Source of the DNA: Fragilaria crotonensis
Lineage: Eukaryota; Bacillariophyta; Fragilariophyceae; Fragilariales; Fragilariaceae
DNA length: 64,000 nucleotides
Direction of reading: 5' to 3'
Assembly: GCA_022925895.1 (NCBI GenBank)
Contig: JAKSYS010000326.1
Coordinates: 1 to 64,000, forward strand
Shown here piece by piece: positions 21,407 to 32,714 of the stretch (its first letter is position 1; each line of letters begins with the position of its first letter). The translations under genes and the position numbers were made by a program. Below the pieces are notes generated by a model that did not search any database, was not told the origin of the DNA, and was given only the letters and a program-made list of their open reading frames with translations.

Positions 21407-23478
21407 TCACTGGCCAATTGTGGCGCAGAGACTGTCATACTTCTTCACAGGAATGGTTCCTGGCTTTCCAGCCTGATCAGAGAAAGCCTCTAGGCAGTAC
21501 TTGAACCAGCCAAGGGATATGAGATGCAGCATCTTGCCAGGACATGCACCAAATATCCTCCTCTTGTTGTGCAATCCAAACCAAACATCAGTAAATCCAT
21601 TACTCAAATAATTCTGTGACATCAACTGCAGTTGCCGGAGCTTACCACCATTGACAAGTTGATTGATTACAGATGGTTTACGGTGAGGGTGTTTTGCCTG
21701 GGAGTATCCTGTCTTGTCAGTTGGGCATTCACAGACACGGCAAAGTTGTTTTACCAATGAAAATCGAGCAGTGTAATGGCTACAAAGACGGTCATGACCC
21801 TCTGAATCACCAACAATGAATGGTATACATGGGTGCAGCACAATGGGATACATTTTACCCCTGTACTGCAACACCCATCGGAATCCGTTCTTCTGCAATG
21901 CAATAAATCCAGAAGCCTCCAAGATGAACCGAATCTGCAGATGCATTTCATTCAGAGTGCAGTACACTGCACGTGCCCTTAGCGTAGAGCGATACAGTAT
22001 ACTATAATAACTAGTATCCAGTACTACAATACAATGGTCATGTATAGTACTTGGATATACCGGTAGACTAGTAATACAACAGTACAGTGTAACAATGCAA
22101 CACTGATCCTGTACAACAGTACAACCGTACACATTAAGTGAGTAACCAGTAGAAATGAGAACTGGTTGACAACTCCTGGAGACTCACTGAGTCTCCTAGG
22201 TAATCCAAGAGGATCAGTTCAATCCCACCAGAGATGGGACTGATCTCAACTTGTTGTTGATCAGTCTCATAACTTTGTTTATAATCTACAACTTATCACT
22301 CCTTAAAAACTAGCTACAAATTACATTAATAAAAACTGATTACTTCGTGCGTAGGGCACAGAGTAAAGTAGGCCAGCATGTGATTCCACTGCGGGGCTTC
22401 AATGGTGCTGATGCAACATCAATGTCTGCGGGTAAATGGTCTGTTCTGTTGAATTCCTTTTGATAGGCCGCTGAATCTATTGATTCGTCAGGCTTGTGTG
22501 CAGGGGAACTGTGAAGAAGGACTCTTTTGGGACCAGTCCCTTCATACTGTACCTCACAAAAAGGTTCTGGATCATCTTTTCCCAAGTTGGTAGACTGTCC
22601 AACTTAAATTGATGACCATCCTCATTTGACTTGGCTGCCCAGTTAAGGATGCGGGTGAAGGAATTAAGTGGAGCCTTGATCTCCTTTAAAAGCTGCAACA
22701 ATGAAATGTAGACCTGTTCCTCATGTGAAAATTGTGCATGCTCGAGGGGGTTGGAACGTAGCGCTGTCAGGAGATCATACAATTTTAAAACACTGGTGGT
22801 GTCAGGTTCCCCGGTTCCGGCATTGTTTTCACTGTCAAGAACCTCGTCATCGTCAACATTAACATCCTCGTCGTTGCTGGAAACCTCATCGTCGTCGCTG
22901 AAAATCTCATTATCAACAGCAGCCTCCTTCTTGTTGTTGGTGGAAACATCATCGTAGTAAACAGCAACCTCCTCCTCATCATCAATGGAAACGTTGTCAT
23001 CAACATCAACCTCCTCGTCGTTGATGGAATGATCATTGTAAACAGCAGCCATCTTCCTGTCGTCACTGGAAACGTCATCGTAAACAGCGATCTCCTCATT
23101 GTTGCTGGAAACATCATTGTCAGCATTAACTGTTGGAAGCGACGCAACACTGGCGAGTCTTGCATTAGCGTCAATCGGTTGTTGTTGTTGCTTGGGATCA
23201 TGTGATGTCGTGTAATGCAGATTGCAAGCTGGCATCAGGGAAATATGAGTAGAAAGTCTCATAAAGGATTTGTGACATCCACCACAACAACAAGATGTAG
23301 CACTTCCACCATAGGACATGATGACTGAGAACTCTGGCGCTGGTGCTGGATGGTGAAAGAGCGCAAAGATGACAAAGAAAATGCCAGCCTGAATTGAAGT
23401 CATTAACACGATAGCCTCGAATGTGATCAAAGAACAAAACAATGTCAACTGCAAAAGAACGATGGAATAAAACAACAA
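21407..23478 (-). mobile_element. Plavaka-like (CACTA superfamily) DNA transposon relic
   Basis: Two minus-strand frames form the N-terminal part of a Plavaka-type transposase. The upstream one (23478-22477) has a Cys/His cluster (CCCGGCHKSFMRLSTHISLM) near residues 64-83, then an acidic degenerate repeat, then SFTRILNWAAKSNEDGHQF. The downstream one (22132-21407) has MYPIVLHPCIPFIVGDSEGH, a CRVCECPT zinc-like site and FGACPGKMLHLISLGWFKYC, all familiar from this family. The two frames are separated by a stretch without a long frame and the catalytic C-terminal part is missing, so it is a truncated relic. It lies between two inverted MITE copies. Confidence 0.65.
22840..23130 (-). repeat. Degenerate acidic codon repeat
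   Basis: Inside the transposon relic a series of imperfect units of about 40-50 bp encodes repeated Asp/Glu/Ser motifs such as VYDDVSSDD, VDDNVSIDDEE, YYDDVSTNN and NEIFSDDDE. It is a diverged minisatellite that grew within a coding frame. Confidence 0.6.
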
Positions 23479-24095
23479 ACACTGTTATGATTCAGCTTCC
23501 GTAGCCTCAAACATAATCAAAATTGCCATATTTTGGGGCAAAAAGTCAAGCACCTTGTGTTAGAAAAACAAAATTTGAATCTGTGTTGCAAACTGGTGGA
23601 GGATTTTGAAAAATGTTGATCACATGCTGCAATTGAACATAAATGGTGGAAATGATCTATGCAAAATTTGTTGATGAGATAATATTATGTGGTACTTAAA
23701 TATTTCAAATGACATATGACTATATGCAATCACATGTTGCGAAAACAATTTGACATGTAAACATATTAATAACAAAATAGAGAAAATGTCAACAAATCAT
23801 GATGATATCATGAGAACACATCTTCTGATGTTCCATTAGACATATTAGTAGCTAAAACGTAATGCTAAAGGCTCTCAAATGAATGAGTATGATGTGAATA
23901 TGTATGAGTGTTTTCAAGCTGCCAACAGTAATGGAAGGAGACTTTGATATCACTAAAGCTATCTTTTGCCCTTACAATTCTTACAACTCAGTGCCAGCCT
24001 TGGAAAACGAGTGACAGTATCATAGCAAACCAGTACTCCGAGTATAATACAGTAACACAACTTGAATGAAAAAATCCAATTATACACTTCCATAG
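23479..24095. other. AT-rich spacer
   Basis: An AT-rich stretch with no frame of note, between the transposon relic and MITE copy 2. It may be an untranslated end of the relic. Confidence 0.35.
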
Positions 24096-24097
24096 TA

Positions 24098-24700
24098 CCA
24101 CATAAAAAGTGCCTGCTGGAGCCATTACTTTCACCCCGTTGTGGACTAAAGATATCTTGCTCAAAAATGCTTTGATTTCAATTCTGTTTGTTTACAAATG
24201 CTGTGTGATGTTCTTGGCTATCCAGAACATTAATCATTCTTTTACCAGAGCAAGAATTGATGAAGTTGTCGCTGAACTTGTGACGCTCATTTTAGCAGTT
24301 ATCAGCTCCAGGCACTTCATTTAAATGTATGCATACCTTAAGACATTTTTTAGGCATCGGTTGAGATTTTTCCCCCATTCAACTATGATTTTTTGTACTT
24401 GTTTTCTACTGCTACAGAGTTTTTCCCTATTGGTGGTACGCGATCAATTGGGTGAAAATCCGAAGGGGTGAAAAATTGCGAGTCCTCAACTTCCGGTGAT
24501 GTTTACAACACCAGTTTCTAAAAATCGGTTTGTTCACCACTCCAGAAGACTTAGTTGTATTGCATATCATATCAGAGATCAAAACGGCCATAGCAAGTGC
24601 CATTGATTTCTTGAAATTGAGTGACTTATTTGTAGGAGGAGTCGAAAAACCCCGTTTAACGGCTCCAGCGGTCGAAACGGCTCCAGTCACTTTTATGTGG
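24098..24700. mobile_element. MITE copy 2 (inverted relative to copy 1)
   Basis: 603 bp, same family as 20469-21037 but in the opposite orientation, with TA outside both ends (24096-24097 and 24701-24702). Its right end carries an extra partial repeat of the GGCTCCAG word, and its left terminal repeat has a 3-base insertion relative to copy 1. Substitutions and small indels spread along the length show that it is not a recent duplicate. Confidence 0.78.
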
Positions 24701-24702
24701 TA

Positions 24703-25978
24703 CATACTGTACCAGTAATCACATATGCCCATATGCGATACGCGCATCGATGGCATCATCGCATTTCACGATAGCACAGTACCGGTACCATTTCCAACGC
24801 CCAGATAGTGGACACAATAAATGAATACTCAGTACAGAATTAAGAATGGCTACAGTTTAATGCATTTTTGAACCCTTTCATGTCTTTATGTCTTTGCCGC
24901 TTTCCTTCATGAGCAAAGAGACTATTGTAGAGGTACCAGGTTCATACACAGGGACTCTCTTGAGTACTTGTTCGAGACTCAAAACAGAGAAAATGTGAGG
25001 TTGTACTTGAAGTACAACTCTGTAGAAGTTGAAGAAGCAAGGATGCACTATTGAAAGTTAACGGTTTTGTTTCGCATAATCATGTTCCCAGCACAGATGA
25101 TATACTTGGAAGTAAGAGCACTGATGATGAAATGAAACAACTTGCAAGGTGTAAAGGGGTTTACTAAGATCTTGAAACTGATTCACTGCTGTCATGGATC
25201 CTGGGCTTTTTTTGCTATCGTTTGAACGGAAGGAAGACATGCTTTACTTTGGCCAGCAGGCACAACAACCGAAGTGGTCGACTCCGCACACATCTCAAGC
25301 AAGCCGTTATCCTAATCAGCCTTTGTCCAAAATGGGATAATACCGCCCCGCAAAAGAATTTTTTTCTACATATTTTGCTTGAATCTTGAGAAGGAAGGAT
25401 GAGCATTCGATGGTAAAACTGTGTGGATACTGGGGATTGGGGATTATAGGTATCTCATCTACTTTTGTAGGTCCTTCTTAATACACTCATCTAATGCCAC
25501 TGATCTACTCTTACACTGTACAATATAATGATATGAGCATATCATTGCAAACATTTTGGGGCAAGTTTATCGGAGTCATCAAAACGAGAGGTACACCTTC
25601 AGCAATACCATTAATGATGGGTATCTGTTGTCAAGCAATAGCAAAAACGATCGTTTTGATTGGGACGGATGACGAAGAGCGAATCTGACTGACCTTTTCA
25701 CGAAAGTTTGACGGCACATCAGCGGCAGTCCTTTTGATCAACGTATTATGCGTTACAACCGGAACTAATACGCAAGAGCGCTAGGCAAACAGGCAGGTGC
25801 TCTTAGTTGCCAACAAGCACAACACTGATTGCATTAATGTTGACTAGCTGGTCTGCGCCGCCCTTCTTCGAGGTGAAATTAACGCTAGCTGACAACTAAA
25901 ATGAAACTAGTCTGGTGGATCAATACATCCCATCACACAAGTCTGCTCTCTGATGGATGATGCTTCCACTACTGGATC
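24703..25978. other. Spacer, no gene recognised
   Basis: Only short frames without recognisable domains. It would include the 3' end of the coiled-coil gene that follows on the minus strand. Confidence 0.4.
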
Positions 25979-27188
25979 TTATTTTGTTGAGCACTCCGAA
26001 ATGTCGTCCCCGTCCCCTCCCATTGCCGAAGTCATTGACTCACTGTATACTGAACTGACACAACTCATCCCTTCGCTACAGGACTCCAGTGCAGCTAGTC
26101 TCGCCACTTCATCCTCCGCAATCCTCTGTGATGCCCTTGCATCCCGCACCATTCGTCGCAGTCGTTCAATTTCCGCGGTTAGCGATTTAAGCTCCACATT
26201 TCTCCTGAGGGATAACACTTCATCGTGAGCTTTCCCTAACGTGTTGACCATTGCGAGATTTGTTCTTTCCTTCTCGCACGCGTGAAGGCGATTCTCAAGG
26301 CCCATCCTTCCCGTCAGATGCGACGAAGCAAGGGTCGCCACAATTTTCAACTTCTCCTCGGTCGCAGCGAGCTTCTTTTCAAAATCCCTTCGAAGGGCTG
26401 CCTGTTCCTCATACAAACGGTCGCACAAAGCACGAAGTTCTGCATTCCGACTCTCAGGGTTTCTATTTCCTGATTGTGCTTCACGACTGCGCTCAATGGT
26501 TCCTCCGGAATGGACTTCGCCACTGTCTGTAAACATTCAGAGAGGGCCTCGAGTGCCTGAACTGTTCCTGACAGTTGCGTGCCTCGATTGTAGATGTTCC
26601 AGAAACTCCATTCATACAAGGTGATATCATATGAGAGAGTTCAGACGTAACGTGATCGTGCTCCTGCTCTGTCGCCGCTAGCCTCTTCTCCGCCTCCGCC
26701 TTTTCCGCTGCGATGGCCTCCAGTTCGAGCTGTTTGAGCCTTGCATTCTCTTCACACGCTGCAATCAAGGCTCGTAACTCCGCCTCATTTTGAGTGTGAG
26801 CAACAACAGCCTCAAGAAGTGCCTTCTGCAACTCATCACTCTCTCTCGAACGCGGGGTAATTGGCTCCACATTCTCCACTTCCGGGATAACAAAACTTTC
26901 GTCGTCTTGGTCATCATTATTTCGGAATGACTCATTGATCGAATTCGAACTTTCTTTTCCACAACATTCCTTGTTATGCTGTTGCAAATCGACTTGGGCG
27001 GATTCTTCCATTGTTGTTTGTTCCTTTTGCTCGGTGGTGGGAAGCATTGCGCCGCCAACGTGATGGGTGGGGACGTATTCCTCCGCGGATGTGATTGGAT
27101 CGAGATCTGATTGTGTAGTCGCTGGTAGTCTTTTCACACTCATTTGCTGGCTGGGACGAAAAGGTCTTTTAGCAAGCGGCATAGGCAT
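25979..27188 (-). CDS. Coiled-coil protein, frame-interrupted or intron-containing
   Basis: The upstream part (27188-26493; first ATG at 27188, as the longer frame starts with TTG) has an acidic N-terminal region and then a coiled coil (about 26850-26650, EENARLKQLELEAIAAEKAEAEKRL). The downstream part (26536-25979) is another coiled coil (ELRALCDRLYEEQAALRRDFEKKLAATEEKLK and EIERLRRMVRDARASQRIAEDE, both heptad-rich). Between them the helix-forming reading continues in a third frame (SGTVQALEALSECLQTVAK, about 26560-26440), so the gene has at least two frame changes, from introns I could not place or lost bases. It ends with a Ser/Asp-rich tail. No named family; a structural or cytoskeletal adaptor is a guess only. 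Confidence 0.55.
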
Positions 27189-28700
27189 ATAGGATATTGT
27201 TTCCACTTTCACGAGCACCAATTGTTCATGATTCAAGCCTCATTAGGTCATCAGTCATCCAGCATCAAATGATTATGGCCGTACTACCGGAGAGTACTGG
27301 AGTTCACGTAGTAGACGACCGTTAACCTTGTTTCTACCTTTAGAAAAAAGCGAGATTAAATGTCCGATTCACGTTTATCATCAGTCACCCTCAGAAAAAG
27401 GGAGCTGTAAAATGAAAAATCGCTAAGAAAAGGTAGGTCGATCGATGACATACTCTTATCAAGATGATAAACACGCATCAACCAGAACCCTGGATACCGA
27501 TTGCTCTCAAACAGCTTCGAGATATCCCAGTACGTTGGATATTATCATATTGGTGTTGGGACAAAACAGATTGAGGGAGCGAATTTTCATGAATTTTAAG
27601 ACGATTTCTTGTTATACTACGCACGAATTGCCGAATTTTGAAAACCGGTACTTGTAGTCGTAGAAGATTGCTCTACCGTATGGACCGCTAATCTATGTTA
27701 AGGGTTTCTCCGAACTCTTCTACCAGTACGTCGTTTCAAAGTGTAATTGAAACCGACTCGGATTATCCGCAATTGTATCAATGCGACATCATGGTGACTC
27801 CATCCGTTTTCTCTCAAGTCTGAAATCGACTTAGGCGGAGTTTGTAGAGGACCCTGCACCCGGTACATGCACGCCCTAAATGAGTAAATGAGTACTTGTA
27901 CCTGGTACACATGTCGCAACATCTGCATGATACTTTTATGGATACATACATATGACATACATGACACATACTCGGAGTACACCACATACTGTACACTGAT
28001 GTGTCTTCCCTGCTACGAGTACTGGTATTAGTACCTGGTACTAGTACCAGGAATGTGGTTGATTTTACAGTTCGAGGATGACATTTCTGTTTGGGATAGT
28101 CATAGGATCATGCTATAGGAAACAATTCACGGGCGGATCCTGTAAAAATCATTTTTGTCCTGGTGTCACATCCAAGTGCGTCATCGCGATTCAAACAAAA
28201 GATGCGAACATCACGGAGTTCATATGACATATGTACAACTCGGAGTCTCGGAGCTCGGAGCACCTGTTTGGTGTGAGCGAAGTCTTCAGTCTTCCAGTAC
28301 TAGTACACCGGTCACAACGTTTTCTACCGGGAACAACGTTTTTGTACCAGGCACAGAGTACAAGTACTTGTACTCCGAGTACAGCAGTGTGATATGAGAC
28401 CTGACGGGTTCTTCCCGTAGCACCCAAGGTACTTGCAGCTGGTACAGCACATATATTCATATATGAATACATTCAAGGGATGTCCTGACGAACTCTACAT
28501 CAAGAACATTAATTAGCACTCCAGCATACGACATCCGGGACTCATTGACTTCTTGGCGTACAATACGGAAAGTTCTGTAGGGGACTACATACAAGGATCC
28601 GTAGTATGATCCGTACTCGGGACTCTGGACATCGTAAAACACTGTGGGAGACATCTGGAATTCCGTATAACAACCCCAGAAACATATATCTTAGTTCTTA
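27189..28700. other. Spacer with GTAC palindromes
   Basis: No gene is recognised. The region is rich in GTAC words from about 27880 to 28400, including a perfect 18-bp palindrome, CCTGGTACTAGTACCAGG, at 28034-28051. Confidence 0.5.
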
Positions 28701-30714
28701 GTATCTCCGCATATAGAGATGCTCTACCGGCAGAGATGCAAATTATGTGAATTTCGGGTTAGATGGTATGCTGTTTATTTAGTCGATTGCCAACAGCGAT
28801 GACTTCATCTCAATAATTGTAACACTGTGTTGTTGTCCATCTTCATAATCCATTATCTCATGATCCATTGTGTCTCCTGCATGCAACAATACCCTAAAGC
28901 AACCTTACAAGCATGATGAGTGGTAGCAGCATCGGAGCGCTCGGAACGCAATGGATCAGTTTCTATATTGCCCTGTGGCAATAGGGATTTCTATGTTCAG
29001 CAGGCACTTCATGTGTGATGGTTGCCAGCGGAACAACTGTACACGTACACGCACATGAAGTTCAACATAAGTGAGGACATCATGTTCACCTTACCCATGA
29101 TGAACCAAGAAATAAACAAGGCCCTCATCTCACAATGTCATTGGATTCTTCAAACAACATTGAAGGTGCTTCTGGTGAAGTGCCGCAGCTTCAAGTTTTC
29201 TGAATTTGGCAATATTGTTTCTAGGGGTGACAGCAGTCCTCGATATTGAGTTGTCAAAATGGAAACATTGACAGCAGCACTTCCTTCCTTTGCGGATCAG
29301 GTTGAGCCCAATCATCCTTGTAATCAAGGAAGAGAGTCCCCTATTCCTGTTACTGTAATCACTTAAAGGCCGATCTCCTTCCTGGCACGTTTGTCATGAT
29401 TGCCACTGCAAATGTGGGTGGTACAAGTGGGACCACCGTCACAAGAACTCTCACGGCTGTTGGCAGCTTCCCATTTCTTGCCATTGAAGTTGACATTTAC
29501 AAGAATATTTCAGAAGTTACTGGTTCATGAGAGGACATCCTATTGCCTCAGATGGTCGGTGAAAACCATTTGAAGCACCTGCCCAAAATTCTACAACCAA
29601 CAAGGAGCTGCCAGTCTCCATCATAATCTTGGTGTTTGTGTCAAAGAAGCATCACTGCTTTTTTACTTGCTATGGGATGTCCCTTGCATTTCTCTTGAGA
29701 CTTAGAGTCAGCCCATGAAATTCCTCAAATCAGAACTATGAGGGAGTGCAGCTTGCCAAGATACCGTTGGAATACTGACTTCCTTTTCCTTGACGCTACA
29801 ACAAGGATTCTAAGTATTATGACTGTTTTGCACATTGTGTAGTTTGGAACAACATAGTGCTCATGAAGTTGGAAATCATGATGCTGTTGGGCAGGCACCA
29901 GTTAGTACTCACAGCAACAAGGTTTATATGGATGAGAGTGTTCTTGGTTGTACTTAGTAACACCCGACAAGATGTGGGGATTTATATGCCTGCAGTGCTC
30001 CTACATGGAGTTTAATGGATCAGATGTTGGATCATCCAAGAGAGTCCGTCTTCATCGCACGATTGTTCAGAGTGTACTTGCTGGTAAAGCCGCTTGAGTT
30101 CAGAAGACATGCACTGTCATGAGATTTTCAACAAAGAGTAAACTCATTGGAATTTGCCAAGAATTTGGAGAGTCAGCAACAGCTGGCCAGAGATGGCACC
30201 TCCCAAAAATCTCATCACCAAAGTCACTTTGGATTAATGTGATCAATGTTGTTTGTTCAAGAAGCGGAATTCAATTCAAGAACTGTTTGCCATGGTTTGG
30301 ACTTGGAATTTGACTTTTTTAATGAAACATTCCTTACAACGTACAAGTTATGCCTATACCACAACCCACCTTATTGGTCTAAGAGAGCAAGGAAATCGTC
30401 CACTGCTTTCCTCATTGATTTGCCATGCCAATCCCTACACTTACAATTGTGAGCTGCTGGAGCAGAATTAACCAAATAAGCATTGGTGGAAGTGAATTTG
30501 CTTAAAGATAATGGGTGTTTGTACCAAATAACAATCATGAACTACTAACAAGCAACAGCATGTCATCGCTGTACGCGTCTATCCGAAACGAAACAATGCA
30601 GCCAATGCACAGAAACACGAAGTTGTTTGACCTTTCATTGCTAGGGAGTAAGTCCAACATAGACTCTCTGGCTAGCAACTAACATAGTAGTAAATGAGCT
30701 AAAACTTGTAAGCA
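28701..30714. other. Probable transposon debris without a clear frame
   Basis: Scattered short plus-strand frames are seen but none is recognised. By position it is probably decayed DNA of the Plavaka-like fragment that follows, or of another transposon. Confidence 0.3.
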
Positions 30715-31552
30715 TTATTCGTAGATGTGAGCCATTTTCAGATATGGCCTGTGGTCGAAACACTTTAGGCATTGCTCGGTGCATTTCTGCATCATATTGG
30801 CAAATACTTCCTTCTGAAGAGCAGCAGACGAGTCATTGCTGTAGCCACGATGCATTGGAGTCAGTCTGGACCTCTTTCTGTCTCGTCTGCCACCACCCCC
30901 TTGGTTGGTTGTCAGAAGAAAAAGGTTTTGATTAACAAGCTCATTGCCTTCCAGCTTTGTTGATAGTTTTTGACATGTTTTCCACATGTTAAGGTAGTCT
31001 GCAATGTGCCCCGATCCTATCATATGAACGATGTTGTTCGTGATGCCTTCTTTTTGCCTCGCACTGCCGCACCCAACAAGCTTGAAAGAACTTATCCATA
31101 TGACTTTGATATGAGGCTGTCTCAGTGTTGTTGAAGTGATCTTGTTTCCTTAACAACACCATTCCTGTACTATATTTGTTTAAGGCTGCTGTCGTCCACA
31201 ACAATGCTAGGGCTTGATCAGATACACAAAAATCAACGAGAGTATCAAGCAAGTCAACAACTTGACGTGTTTGAGCATTGTCCAGCATAGTGATGGGCCC
31301 AACTTCCTTTTTCTTCCGATCAAAAGGGCACATCCGCTGGCACAGATCATACTTGCTTCCAAAAATTGAAATGTTTATGATCCTTTCATTGTCAGCAATG
31401 ATTCTTGTCACTCTTGTATTCTCAGCATTCACATCCATGTACATAAGCTTCTTCTTTGCATTCAAATTTCCTTCTTTGATTAATATTGTTGTCAGAACCT
31501 TGATTCCGTTTCGGTTCTCCAGGTAGAGCGCATACGGAAGCGCGCTCACCAT
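30715..31552 (-). mobile_element. Plavaka-like transposon, C-terminal fragment
   Basis: Two minus-strand frames (31552-30989 and 31023-30715) overlap and represent one protein with a single frame change near 31050. The reading includes DQALALLWTTAALNKY, GITNNIVHMIGSGHIADYL, and then a glycine/arginine-rich RGGGGRRDRKRSRLTPM-like tail. The order 'H-(M/L)-x-GSGHI-x-(D/E)YL' followed by a GG-rich, KSRL-P tail is typical of the C-terminal end of Plavaka-type transposases. The N-terminal part is not adjacent, so it is a fragment. It could be from the same family as the relic at 21407-23478, but the two parts do not overlap, so this cannot be tested here. Confidence 0.55.
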
Positions 31553-32126
31553 AAGAAAGTATGCCCCTTCCTTGACCTTGCCATGCTGGGCAATTCCTAA
31601 TGAAGCCTGACAATGAAGGCTTCTCCCTTACAAAGATTATCGCAAGCTCTCTCGTCTTCTCTCTACGCTTACTCTGTTGTCGAGATTTGAAAACATCTGC
31701 TCATTCAAGAGCAGCCGCGAGAAGGATCCTTCTCAAGATCATTTTTTGGAACATAGCAAGTGAATAGAGGCGGCAGCAATTGTTGAGTTCACAAGTGGAG
31801 ACTCAATGTCAACACCATTACAAGTCATCTGTGAATCTGCTTTAGTCTCCTCAAGAGCACTGCCCAACACCAACAGGAGCTCTGCTATTTCTGCCTTGAT
31901 AATGCTTACTTGCTTTGGGGTGCTGGCCATGGCTTTGTGTAAGCACATCCATTCCGGATCCACCAACGAATGCTCATAGCACCAGCATTGTGTGCACACT
32001 GAGAATTTGGTGTTGCCAAACATCCTGTACGGGGTAAGGTATGCACCTTTGCAGCTCCTCCATTGCAGAGGCCCTTCAACTGTGCTGACAAATTATTGTT
32101 GTCAGGTGGGAAAGTCTCTGCTTCAG
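31553..32126 (-). other. Transposon-like debris left of the Copia insertion
   Basis: Minus-strand frames (32023-31739 and the one ending at 31906) include FSVCTQCWCYEHSLVDPEWMC, a Cys-rich reading with no family I can name. The second frame runs into the Copia LTR, so the Copia element has interrupted whatever was here. Confidence 0.35.
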
Positions 32127-32131
32127 AGAGG

Positions 32132-32683
32132 TAAAGTTTTATTCGCGGCGTTGAGGCTACGAACAAGGGCTCGACGAATTAGTAGATCGAAAACTTAGAC
32201 TTGTAAGAATGAACTATTGATTAATTGTGAGACATGTAAAATATGCAAAAGAATGAAATGAGAACCATTGAATGAGAGCAGTGATCAAATGAGAGCTGTT
32301 CTTCTTGTTCTTTGACATCATTCTTTGTTCTTTTGTTGTTCTTCAAATGTAGCTGTGTAGATTGAATGTAGAACATGTACGAAACCATGTTAATGAATTC
32401 GAATATATATCGTGTAATATGTAGATTTGGTGATGCACCCATTTTGTGTTCTCGTCGTAGCTCGGCTTACGATTGCGCTTCCCGACATTTTCCACAGAAC
32501 ATTCGACAGTGTCCGAGGAACAATGACGCAAAACAATTATGAGAAGGCGGACGCAAGCGAACCGAACCGGTACCCAATGAGAACCGAAGCGTGACCCACG
32601 AAAACTTTGGTTGACGGACGGACGATTAGGAGACTTAGAGTATTGTCACGACGATAGGCGGCAGCACAGTAGCTTTTGTTTTA
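32132..32683 (-). repeat. Copia 3' LTR
   Basis: 552 bp, near-identical to 38260-38817. Its outer bases are TA..TA rather than the usual TG..CA: on the minus strand it begins TAAAACAAAAG and ends AAAACTTTA. Confidence 0.9.
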
Positions 32684-32714
32684 CTCCCTCACTCGTTCGA
32701 CGTAGTCCTCTGGA

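Noticed and set aside
30119-30471. Overlapping plus-strand frames suggesting a small gene
   Set aside because: Three frames of similar size overlap without coding character; more likely transposon debris.
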